The translations under genes and the position numbers were made by a program. This document shows positions 32,442-40,196 of a DNA stretch of 55,515 bases, in pieces (the stretch's first letter is position 1; every line of letters starts with the position of its first letter). The DNA is taken from positions 1 through 55,515 of the forward strand of contig CAMDGM010000023.1 of assembly GCA_945898015.1 (NCBI GenBank), given 5' to 3'. The stretch comes from PVC group bacterium (GTDB lineage Bacteria; Verrucomicrobiota; Kiritimatiellia; CAIKKV01). The notes beneath the pieces were generated by a model that saw only the letters and a list, made by a program, of their open reading frames with translations, did not search any database and was not told where the DNA came from.

Positions 32442-35132
32442 ATGATGAGCATGTTGGAAGTGTCACAAATACTCGTTTCGCAGTGGCAGGCCCGTCGTTG
32501 CGGCTCGCGTATCAAGCGGGGATCGCCGCTCTCGGCCGTGATCGCGCTTGTCCTGGGGTGTGTTGTGCCCGCGCTCGGCGGTCCGCCGTCATCGGAAGTG
32601 CCTGACTTCGCGGTTCGCGTCCGCGTGATCAAAGCCGACGGCGCAGCACCGGCGGCGGGGGACTTGTTTACCGTGGGGCTCGCGCGCAGCGTTCCGCTGA
32701 AGCTCCAGAAGGACGACATCGACGGACTCATGGACGGGGCTGAGCCCACGCGCGGCGGGCAGCGGGCCTTCCAGGGCCTGGAATGGAGCCCGTGGGTGGA
32801 GTCGACTCGCCAGAATATCCAGGCCGAACTCTCGGAGGGGCACAACAGCCGCAACCCTCTCTGGCAATTCACAACCCTCTGCTTTGTCGAGCGTCCTGGT
32901 AAAGCCGCAGGACGGCTCGATCTGGAGGTCGAAACCCGTATCGCCGACGGCGAGACGAACCGCACGCCGGCGGAGTTGCACGGAACGACGGTCGGCGTGA
33001 TCCTCTGGCGCGACGCGAAGCGGACCGTTCACATCGACACGTTCGCCGGTCACGGCCGGCGGGTGTACGACGCCGCGATGCGCGACGCCGTGCTGCCGCC
33101 CCCGGACCGTCCGAAACGCATCGTGTTCGGCGATCGCTACGAAGGCTATGACACGGACGCCGTGTGCTGGCGTGAGGGCATTCAGCGTTTGGCCGGTCTG
33201 GGTTTCAACGCCATGTCCGAGGTTCCCGCCGGTTTCACCCCGGCTGTTCGCGAAGCGGGCGTCAATCGGATCTGGGGCGCCGTGTACTGCCCGCCGGGAT
33301 ACGCCTTCGATTTCGCGACCAACCGGCACGAGGTATTGCGCAAGTTTGTGGCCGACAAGATCAGGGCCGCGCTCGCCGCCGGGTGGAAACGCGAGGAGTT
33401 CGCCTTCTGGGTGACCAGCGACGAGCCGGGCTGGTATTACCCGAAGGTCTATCGGCAGTTCAATGAGGATCCCGCCGCTCTGGAGAGCTTTCACGTCTAT
33501 TTGCGCGAGCGGGGGCTCTCGCCGCGCGATCTCGGGCGCGCCGACTGGAAGGACGTGCGCCTGATCGGGCGCCGTGAGTATACGGACCTGCCCTCCCGCC
33601 GCCTGTTCTACTGGTCGAATCGTTTCGTGCCGTGGGCCTCGTCGCGTTACTTCTCCGAGGTCACCCGCGCCTACGAGGCCGAACTGGGAACCGGCTTCCC
33701 GGTCATGGTGAATTTCAATAACTTCATCGGCAGTTTGTACGAGCCCGGTCTGACCGGGCACAACCGGGATGCCAAAGACCCGAATGTGGCCACGGGGCAG
33801 CACGATTGGCTCGAGTTCGGACGTCTGCGCGGCGCCACCTGCGTGTCTACCGAAGACTGGTTTGGCGATGACTGGGCCTCCCAGTGGTCGTATTACGCCA
33901 CGCGCGTCCGCTCGGCGGGCGAGATCTCCGGAGTCGGTTTCGGCGCGCTGGTCATCCCGCGCGAATCCGGCCAGTCGCCCGAGGGTATGGCCCAGAAGAT
34001 CCTCGCGCTGGTGGGCCAGGGCGCCAAGACGATAGAGTTCTTCACGTTCGGGCCGGAGTACTACTTTCCGGGCAACTGCTATTCCGAGAACCCGGCGGTG
34101 TTCAAGCCGCTCTCGCTGGGCATGGGCATCGTCGGGCGGGCGGAGGATCTGCTTTATCCCGGGCGGATGCGCAAACCGGAAACGGCGATCCTGATGCCGC
34201 AAAGCGCGCAGCTCTGGGACTTCGATGGGCAGGACGTCCCGCCAGGCGCGTTGCAGGACGCCACCAATCCCTACATGTATCACCGGCATATGGCGTATAT
34301 GTCGGAAACCTACGGGATCTACCAGGCCCTGCAACGCATGGCCATCCCCGTGCAGGCGATCGACGAGGACGCCTGCGCCAATGGCGAGCTCAAGCCTTAC
34401 AAGGTGATCTACCTGACGGCGCCGGACCTTCCGGAAGAAGCGGCCGAGGGCCTCTTGCGATGGGTCCGGGACGGCGGGACCCTTGTCATGACGGCGGGCA
34501 GCGGCTTGTTCGACCGGTATCACCAATCCCTGCGTCTGCTGGTGTCCGCCGCGGGCGCGGAACCCGACCGGGCGGTGCGTCCCGGTGGCGGCCCGAACAA
34601 CGGCATGCCGGAAGGTCCCGCGGTCAGGATGGGCACAAACACGGCGCCCTCGTTCGGGGACAGAGAGCGCTTGACGCTGAAGGGCGCCGACGTGCGGGCG
34701 GCGTTCGCCGACGGGGCGCCACTTTTGACGGAGAAGGCGGTCAAGCGGGGACGGATTCTGCGGTTTGCCTGTTTCCCCGGCATCTGTTACGCCCGTTCGG
34801 GATTGGCCGCGGGGTGGCGCGAATTGATCTCGGAGCCGGTGCGCAAGGCGGGTGTGACGCTTCCGGTGACCGTGGATCGGCCCCAGATCGAGGCGCTCGC
34901 GTTGCATAGCGACCTCGGGGTGGCGGTGACGTTGCTCAACTGGAGCGGCAGCGTGCAATCCAACGTGACCGTCGTGGTGCGCTCGGAGCGCGAACCGGCG
35001 CGGGTGGTGTCGGCGCGCAAGGGCGCGTTGAAGGGGGACTTCAAGGCGGCGGCGAACGGACCTTTCAAGTTCGAGACCGCGGCGACGCTGGACCTGGACG
35101 GTGTGGATGTGCTGTCGGTGTATGGGCGGTAG
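32442..35132 (+). CDS. GH42-like exported glycoside hydrolase
   Basis: The 896-residue protein has AAGGAGG before its paired ATGs and a hydrophobic export segment (SAVIALVLGCVVPALGG, near residues 30-50). The catalytic-like barrel includes RIVFGDRYEGYDTDAVCWRE, FAFWVTSDEPGWYYPKVYR and STEDWFGDDWASQW. A trimerisation-like domain follows (PYKVIYLTAPDLPEEAAEGL, then GGTLVMTAGSGLFDRY). I place it near GH42/beta-galactosidase-like proteins, but the assignment to a named family is not firm. Glu in DEPGW or TEDWF is the likely acid. It converges on the AraC gene that ends at 35188. Confidence 0.85.
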   Translation: MMSMLEVSQILVSQWQARRCGSRIKRGSPLSAVIALVLGCVVPALGGPPSSEVPDFAVRVRVIKADGAAPAAGDLFTVGLARSVPLKLQKDDIDGLMDGAEPTRGGQRAFQGLEWSPWVESTRQNIQAELSEGHNSRNPLWQFTTLCFVERPGKAAGRLDLEVETRIADGETNRTPAELHGTTVGVILWRDAKRTVHIDTFAGHGRRVYDAAMRDAVLPPPDRPKRIVFGDRYEGYDTDAVCWREGIQRLAGLGFNAMSEVPAGFTPAVREAGVNRIWGAVYCPPGYAFDFATNRHEVLRKFVADKIRAALAAGWKREEFAFWVTSDEPGWYYPKVYRQFNEDPAALESFHVYLRERGLSPRDLGRADWKDVRLIGRREYTDLPSRRLFYWSNRFVPWASSRYFSEVTRAYEAELGTGFPVMVNFNNFIGSLYEPGLTGHNRDAKDPNVATGQHDWLEFGRLRGATCVSTEDWFGDDWASQWSYYATRVRSAGEISGVGFGALVIPRESGQSPEGMAQKILALVGQGAKTIEFFTFGPEYYFPGNCYSENPAVFKPLSLGMGIVGRAEDLLYPGRMRKPETAILMPQSAQLWDFDGQDVPPGALQDATNPYMYHRHMAYMSETYGIYQALQRMAIPVQAIDEDACANGELKPYKVIYLTAPDLPEEAAEGLLRWVRDGGTLVMTAGSGLFDRYHQSLRLLVSAAGAEPDRAVRPGGGPNNGMPEGPAVRMGTNTAPSFGDRERLTLKGADVRAAFADGAPLLTEKAVKRGRILRFACFPGICYARSGLAAGWRELISEPVRKAGVTLPVTVDRPQIEALALHSDLGVAVTLLNWSGSVQSNVTVVVRSEREPARVVSARKGALKGDFKAAANGPFKFETAATLDLDGVDVLSVYGR

Positions 35133-35187
35133 CCCAGAATCCTCGATCGCCGTGTTTACGGGCCGCACCTGTCTGCGTCCCTCGACA

Positions 35188-35988
35188 TCACCTCCTATTG
35201 CTCTTGGCTGCGCGCTTGATGTCGCGGGCGGAGGTGCCGGCGTACTGCTTCAGCAGGCGGGAGAGAGCGGAGGCGTCCCGTATGCCGGCGAGTTTCGCGA
35301 CCCGCTCCAGGGGCCACGCGGGCGACAAGTGAAGAACGTGCTTGGCGTAGGCGGCCTTCCGCCGCCGCACATCTTCCAGGGGCGTGCGGCCCGTAAGCTG
35401 TCGGTACTTGCGCCCGAAGTGATCCGGGTCCATTCCCACGTGGCGGGCCAGCTCAGCGCGACGAATTCGCTCCTGCATGTGCTCCTCCGTATACTGGGCA
35501 ACCCGCGCCAGCAGGTTGTCCGCGGCCGCTTCCGTCAGAACGACAAATTCAGCGAGTAGCGCCGCCAGATAGGCGTGAGCTACCCAATCCAGAACACCCT
35601 TGCGTACAGGATCGTGCGCGCGGGCAAGGAGGCGGTTCGCGAGCAGATCGATCATGTGCTCGGAGTCCCGGACCATGAACGGCAGATCCGGAGGCATGTT
35701 GGGCCAGTGGAGTTCCATGCAGAGACAGCGGAGAGGCTTTCCCGGTTCGCTCTCGTCGGTGTCTTCTGTGCCGCGAGGCCAGAGGACGACGTGTCCGGGC
35801 TCGGCTCGGATGTACTGCCGGCCCCGCGCGGTGTCGACCGTCGCGCGATAGACGCCGCTGACGACAACGATGAGTCGCGTGAGGTCGTTCCCCATGCGAC
35901 AGAATACGCGCTGAGACGGCCCGCTGAAGAGCCTGATGTCGTCGACCTTTGGCCCAGCCGATCGGTCGGTGTTGTCTGGTTTTCGCAT
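35188..35988 (-). CDS. AraC family transcriptional regulator
   Basis: A 266-residue paralogue of the regulator at 1279-2085: the sensor domain shares YRATVDTARGRQYIRAEPGH and the end is SRLLKQYAGTSARDIKRAA. The double helix-turn-helix spans about residues 160-255 (RRAELARHVGMDPDHFGRKY, then LERVAKLAGIRDASALSRL). The Met at 35988 starts at MRKPDNTDRSAG; an upstream Met at 36027 adds a poorly supported segment. It is divergent from the repeat-rich surface protein at 36090, as the paralogue at 1279 is divergent from the LamG protein at 2196. Confidence 0.94.
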   Translation of the reverse strand: MRKPDNTDRSAGPKVDDIRLFSGPSQRVFCRMGNDLTRLIVVVSGVYRATVDTARGRQYIRAEPGHVVLWPRGTEDTDESEPGKPLRCLCMELHWPNMPPDLPFMVRDSEHMIDLLANRLLARAHDPVRKGVLDWVAHAYLAALLAEFVVLTEAAADNLLARVAQYTEEHMQERIRRAELARHVGMDPDHFGRKYRQLTGRTPLEDVRRRKAAYAKHVLHLSPAWPLERVAKLAGIRDASALSRLLKQYAGTSARDIKRAAKSNRR

Positions 35989-36041
35989 GATGGTGGGTAT
36001 ATATGCATGAAAATCACAATTACGCAAGCAGGGATTCGTGG

Positions 36042-36047
36042 TAATAT
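36042..36047 (+). promoter_or_regulatory. Candidate -10 box (TAATAT) for the surface protein
   Basis: TAATAT lies 43 bases before the start at 36090, with TTACGC 16 bases upstream as a weak -35. The divergent AraC product could assist here. Confidence 0.35.
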
Positions 36048-36089
36048 TCTTTAATCGTGGTGGAGTAGGCGGGTAACAACGAGGAGGCG

Positions 36090-37835
36090 ATGGTCATGAA
36101 TAGTTCCATGATTCTTTCGCGGGTTCGGCGAGTGCTGGCTTGCCTTGGCGTAGTTTCTGGACGAAGCCGGGCGGTGGCGTTCACGAAAAGAGGTTTCGTA
36201 ACCGTAGTCTTGGCGTTGACGGCGGCGACCGTTCACGCCCAGTACTCGGGTAACAACCAGACCCTCACGGTTAACGGCGTGACCAGTAATTGGTCTGGCA
36301 ACTACAAGATGGATTACTATGGCGGTGCACTGGTCGTCACGAACGTCGGGAAACTGCTCGTTACCGGTAGTACTTACGCCATGGTCGGGGGCTTTGGCGC
36401 CACCGCCAGCAACAACACCGTGCTGGTCACGGACACGGGCAGTGTCTGGAGCAACAATAGCACCCTCTACATGGCCTACGATGGCGCGGGCAACCAACTG
36501 ACGATCGCCAACGGCGGCATGGTGTATAACGGAATTGGTTATATCGGATTTGCGTCCACCTCCAGCAACAACACCGTGCTGGTCACCGGGAATGGCAGCG
36601 TCTGGACCAACAGCGCAGGTCTCTACTTGGGCAGAAGTGGCGGGGGGAATCGACTGACGATCACCAATGGCGGCACGGTGTATGCCACCGACGGCACTTT
36701 GAGCGCTGCTGCCAGCTCCGGCAATAACACGGCGCTGGTCACCGGAACGAACAGCGTTTGGCGCAATAGCGGCCCTCTCAGCCTGAACTACGTGGGCAAC
36801 CAACTGACGATCGCCAACAGCGGTACGGTGTATAACACTGACGGCAATATTGGCGCTATTGGCGGCTCCAATACGGTACTGGTCACCGGTGGCGGGGTCT
36901 GGACCAATAGCGGCTTTCTCTACGTGGGCCAATCCGGCGGGGGCAATCAACTGACGATCACCAACGGCGGCACGGTGTACAACAAGGGCACTTTTGGCGC
37001 CATCGGCTATGGTTCCAGCTCCAACACGGTGCTGGTCACCGGGACGGGCAGCGTCTGGAACAATAAGGCCAATAACTTCGTAGTGGGCAACCCCGGGTCG
37101 GGCAACCAATTGGCAATCGCCAACGGCGGCATGGTGTATATGACCGGCAGTATCGCCACTTATATCGGTTATAATGCCGGCGACAACAATAACGCGGGGC
37201 TGGTCACGGGCCCGGGCAGTGTCTGGAGCAATAGTGTGTTTCTCTGCGTGGGCCGCGCCGGCTGGGGCAATCAACTGACGATCGCCAACGGCGGCATGGT
37301 GTACAACCTCGCCGGCTATATAGGCTTTACTGGGACCGCCGCCAACAGCAACAGGGTGTTCGTCAGCGGGAGCGGCTCGGTGTGGCGCACGACCGGGACT
37401 TTGACGGTCAATAATGCCGGAACCGGAAACGGTTTGATCTTGAGCAATGGCGGCGTGGCCGCTGTGTCGGGGACCGTCTCTATCAACGCCGGCGGATATG
37501 TCACGAATTATGTGGCGGGCATTGCCGGCGGACTGGACATGGCGAATACCAGTGTCGGCGCCTTGACCCTGAACGGCAAGATGGGCATCGTGTTTGCCGG
37601 CGCCCCGACCCAGCTCGGGCCGTATTGGGGGTTGCGCTGGGCAGGTGACCATACCAATGCCTTGAAGGGTTATACGAATTCCGGCGCCCTGACGATCAGC
37701 GACGGCCCTGACTTGCCGGCCTTTTGGCAAAACAAGGCCGCAATTTACTATGACTCAACCAACACCTATGTCGGGTTCCATGTTTCGTCGATCCCGGCAA
37801 CGAGGGCAGGCGGAACCCTCATCACGATACGGTGA
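36090..37835 (+). CDS. T5SS/PEP-CTERM-associated repeat surface protein
   Basis: GAGGAGG precedes the ATG. The 581-residue protein has a long Arg-rich leader and an export segment (FVTVVLALTAATVHAQ). It then has about seven to eight copies of a roughly 50-residue unit with the core GSVWxNSGxLYVG, GNQLTIxNGGTVYN and SSNNTVLVTGTG, as in TIGR04393 (T5SS/PEP-CTERM-associated repeats). The repeats would form a beta-solenoid on the cell surface. It ends in GTLITIR, like the GTMILIR end of the 4185 protein. There is no classical autotransporter barrel or PEP-CTERM anchor, so how it stays attached is unclear. Confidence 0.9.
   Translation: MVMNSSMILSRVRRVLACLGVVSGRSRAVAFTKRGFVTVVLALTAATVHAQYSGNNQTLTVNGVTSNWSGNYKMDYYGGALVVTNVGKLLVTGSTYAMVGGFGATASNNTVLVTDTGSVWSNNSTLYMAYDGAGNQLTIANGGMVYNGIGYIGFASTSSNNTVLVTGNGSVWTNSAGLYLGRSGGGNRLTITNGGTVYATDGTLSAAASSGNNTALVTGTNSVWRNSGPLSLNYVGNQLTIANSGTVYNTDGNIGAIGGSNTVLVTGGGVWTNSGFLYVGQSGGGNQLTITNGGTVYNKGTFGAIGYGSSSNTVLVTGTGSVWNNKANNFVVGNPGSGNQLAIANGGMVYMTGSIATYIGYNAGDNNNAGLVTGPGSVWSNSVFLCVGRAGWGNQLTIANGGMVYNLAGYIGFTGTAANSNRVFVSGSGSVWRTTGTLTVNNAGTGNGLILSNGGVAAVSGTVSINAGGYVTNYVAGIAGGLDMANTSVGALTLNGKMGIVFAGAPTQLGPYWGLRWAGDHTNALKGYTNSGALTISDGPDLPAFWQNKAAIYYDSTNTYVGFHVSSIPATRAGGTLITIR
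36405..37440 (+). repeat. Tandem coding repeats, about 150-bp units
   Basis: DNA of the surface protein repeats with a period of about 150 bases; the phrases AACCAACTGACGATCGCCAA and GTGCTGGTCACCGG recur with few changes. The high nucleotide similarity suggests recent duplication or gene conversion between units and makes copy-number change likely. Copies diverge after 37380. Confidence 0.8.
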
Positions 37836-37978
37836 CGGGGTACCGGCAACCCGTGGTCGCAAGTGACGGACTTGCCCAAGTCAGGGGTGGCCATCATCTC
37901 GGCGACGCATCTCCGCGCCTGCCAGTATCCCGGCATCTTATGCACGGGAGCACCGCTAACAGAAACGAGAAGTCAAAG

Positions 37979-39979
37979 ATGAAGACGAATGTGGTCATAT
38001 GGCTGATGTGCTTCGCGTTCTCGCAAAGCCTTTTCGCCACCGTCGAGTATCTGGACGGCAGCGGAAACAGGCTGCGGACCTCCGAATCGTCCGCCGCTTT
38101 GCGAGCGGAGGCGAAGAACGTTTCCAAATCTTCGTACGGGAACCGGATCATATTGCTTTCGAAGCCCGAGGAGATTGTGCTGCGCTGGGTGCCCCCCGCG
38201 CTGAACAAAAAGGAATCGGCTCCGTGGGTCCGGCTCGATGCAATAGTCGAGGATTTGACGAACGCCCTGCGCCAGATCACGGGCCGATCCTTTGACACGG
38301 CCACCAACGATGCGGCGCAGGGAATCGTCCTGGCGCGAGCCGACGCTTCCGGACTCACGCTGCCCGGACTGCGCTCGCTCGATGGCAAGGGGCCGGAAGC
38401 GTTCCTGATCCAGTCGGATGGGAAGAACAAGCTGTATCTGGTGGGCAATGGCGATCTGGGCCTCCAGCATGCCGTCTACACCTATCTGGACATGCTGGGG
38501 TGCCGATGGTTCTTTCCCGGCGACCACTGGACCCTTATCCCAAAACTGCCGGGCATCGGCGTCAAGGTCAGCGCGGCGTCCTGGCCGGCCTTCCAATCCC
38601 GCGGTATCTTCGGCACCGGTGGAGTGGAATCGTTGGCTCATAAGTACGATCCCGAGGGCTTGGCCACCGCCCGGTGGGTGACCTGGATCGAAAGGAACCG
38701 TTTCGGCGGTTCCTACAAGTTGCCCGGCCACTACTACCAGGACTTCATCAACGGGAACAAAACCCTCTTCGAGGCGCATCCTGAGTACCGCGCGGAAGTG
38801 AAGGGGAAGCGGGTGCCGTTTTCGAATCCGGAAACCATGAAGCTGTGTTATTCCAATCCCGATGTCATCGACCTGTTTGTCAAGAGCCGGGTTGTGGCCT
38901 GCAAGGACATCATCGCCAAGCAAAATCCGAGGAGCATCTTCGTACTGAGCGTCGAACCGTCCGACGGCTACGACCACTGCGAGTGTGCGAACTGCGTGAA
39001 ACTCGGGTCCATCACCGACCGCGTCTTCTCGCTGGCCAATCATGTGGCGCGCGCCATCCGGCCGCTGAGCCCCTACGCCTACGTCGGCCTCTACGCCTAC
39101 AACATGCACAGTCCGCCCCCGAACATCGCTCTGGAGCCGAACATGATCGTGCAGGTCGCTGCCTATGGCTTCAACACCTCGGGGCTTCCCGCCGACCAGT
39201 TGATCCAGGCATGGGGCAGGAAATGCGGCAACCTCGGGGTTTATGATTATTGGTGCATTACTTCATGGGGGGGCGATGAGCCCAATCTCGACTTCCATGA
39301 CGGCTACCCCAAGCGGGTGAAGTTCTGGTATGAGAACAAGGTGCGTTGCTTCAACCTCGAAACGACCTATTCGAGCGGGGCGGTGGGACCGGCACTCTAT
39401 ATGGTATCGCGGCTCGGGTGGGAGCCGGAACAGGATGTCGGCGCCATCTATGAGGACTTCTACGCCAAAGCGTTCGGCGGCGCCCGGGTTCCCATGCAGC
39501 GCATGCTCGAACGCTGGGCTTCCAGTTGGAAGTTGAACGAACCGGAAATCGCCGACTCTTTCCGGGACATGGATGAAGCCCTGCGTCTTGCGGATGATCC
39601 GGCGCTCAAGCGGCGCATCAACGATTACCTGGGATATGTGGAATACTTGCGCCTCCGCTACGAGTACCTGAATACCGATCGCGTCAAGGAGCGGCCTTTG
39701 TGGATTGAGCGTTGCCGCAAGTTGATCCATCACATGTACCGGAATCACCATAGTTGCTTCAACCATACCGTTTGGACCAGCGGCGAACTCTTTTGGGGAA
39801 CCCAGGGAGTCAACCGTCCGACCAACGAGGAGCAACTCGATGTGCCGGTCAAGCGCTCGTCCGTTCCCCTGAGCGACGACGAACTGAAGACGATCCTGAG
39901 GGATGGCCGCAAGGCGTACGAACCGGTGGCGCATGACCGGAAAAGCTACACCAATGCCGACTCAGCGCCCCTGCGCTAG
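37979..39979 (+). CDS. DUF4838 domain protein, exported
   Basis: The 666-residue protein has a signal peptide (MKTNVVIWLMCFAFSQSLFA). The N-terminal region (residues 75-180) resembles the GH20 N-terminal or GH67-like domain (NALRQITGRSFDT, AFLIQSDGKNKLYLVG). A barrel follows with LDMLGCRWFFPGDHWT, SIFVLSVEPSDGYDHCECAN (DUF4838 hallmark, Cys-rich) and YVGLYAYNMHSPPP. DUF4838 proteins are widespread in PVC and Bacteroidota glycan loci. They are related to alpha-glucuronidases and N-acetylhexosaminidases by fold, but their reaction is unknown. GAGAAG precedes ATG 37979. Confidence 0.9.
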   Translation: MKTNVVIWLMCFAFSQSLFATVEYLDGSGNRLRTSESSAALRAEAKNVSKSSYGNRIILLSKPEEIVLRWVPPALNKKESAPWVRLDAIVEDLTNALRQITGRSFDTATNDAAQGIVLARADASGLTLPGLRSLDGKGPEAFLIQSDGKNKLYLVGNGDLGLQHAVYTYLDMLGCRWFFPGDHWTLIPKLPGIGVKVSAASWPAFQSRGIFGTGGVESLAHKYDPEGLATARWVTWIERNRFGGSYKLPGHYYQDFINGNKTLFEAHPEYRAEVKGKRVPFSNPETMKLCYSNPDVIDLFVKSRVVACKDIIAKQNPRSIFVLSVEPSDGYDHCECANCVKLGSITDRVFSLANHVARAIRPLSPYAYVGLYAYNMHSPPPNIALEPNMIVQVAAYGFNTSGLPADQLIQAWGRKCGNLGVYDYWCITSWGGDEPNLDFHDGYPKRVKFWYENKVRCFNLETTYSSGAVGPALYMVSRLGWEPEQDVGAIYEDFYAKAFGGARVPMQRMLERWASSWKLNEPEIADSFRDMDEALRLADDPALKRRINDYLGYVEYLRLRYEYLNTDRVKERPLWIERCRKLIHHMYRNHHSCFNHTVWTSGELFWGTQGVNRPTNEEQLDVPVKRSSVPLSDDELKTILRDGRKAYEPVAHDRKSYTNADSAPLR

Positions 39980-40001
39980 GCCCAAAACAAGCGAGTGATC
40001 A

Positions 40002-40190
40002 GTGATCAGTCACCAGATTGCGCAGGTCGAAACCAATCAACGTTTGGTGGATGCCGCCTTCTGGCAGTTTCGCCACATCGATATCCTGGTGCCCAACGCT
40101 GGAGTGCTCGGCCTCGGCGGAGTACGGGACGCCCCCCTCGACGCGTGGCAGCGGACGATCGACGGCGGCATCCTGGCGGGCGGAGGGTGA
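40002..40190 (+). pseudogene. SDR gene fragment with centre deleted
   Basis: Residues read HQIAQVETNQRLVDAAFWQF, IDILVPNAGVLGLGGVRDAP and LDAWQRTIDGGILAGGG. The intact SDR at 46585 has IAEVETNQRLVDTAVQRF, QILVPNAGILGIGGVLEAP and EVWKRTIDVNL, and ends LTIDGGIMAGGG. The fragment thus lacks the first 65 residues and everything between the two TID sites. The join falls at ACGATCGACG versus ACCATTGACG, a short repeat likely used in the deletion. The left boundary is a GTGATCA repeat (39995-40010). It lies between the DUF4838 and heparinase genes. Confidence 0.85.
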
Positions 40191-40196
40191 TCCGGG

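Noticed and set aside
32589-35168. An 859-codon open frame on the minus strand
   Set aside because: It is antisense to the GH42-like gene; no motif and unusual His/Arg content.
36405-37440. Regular repeats that could suggest a CRISPR array
   Set aside because: The units are about 150 bases, translate into the same protein motif, and there are no unique spacers between short repeats or cas genes.
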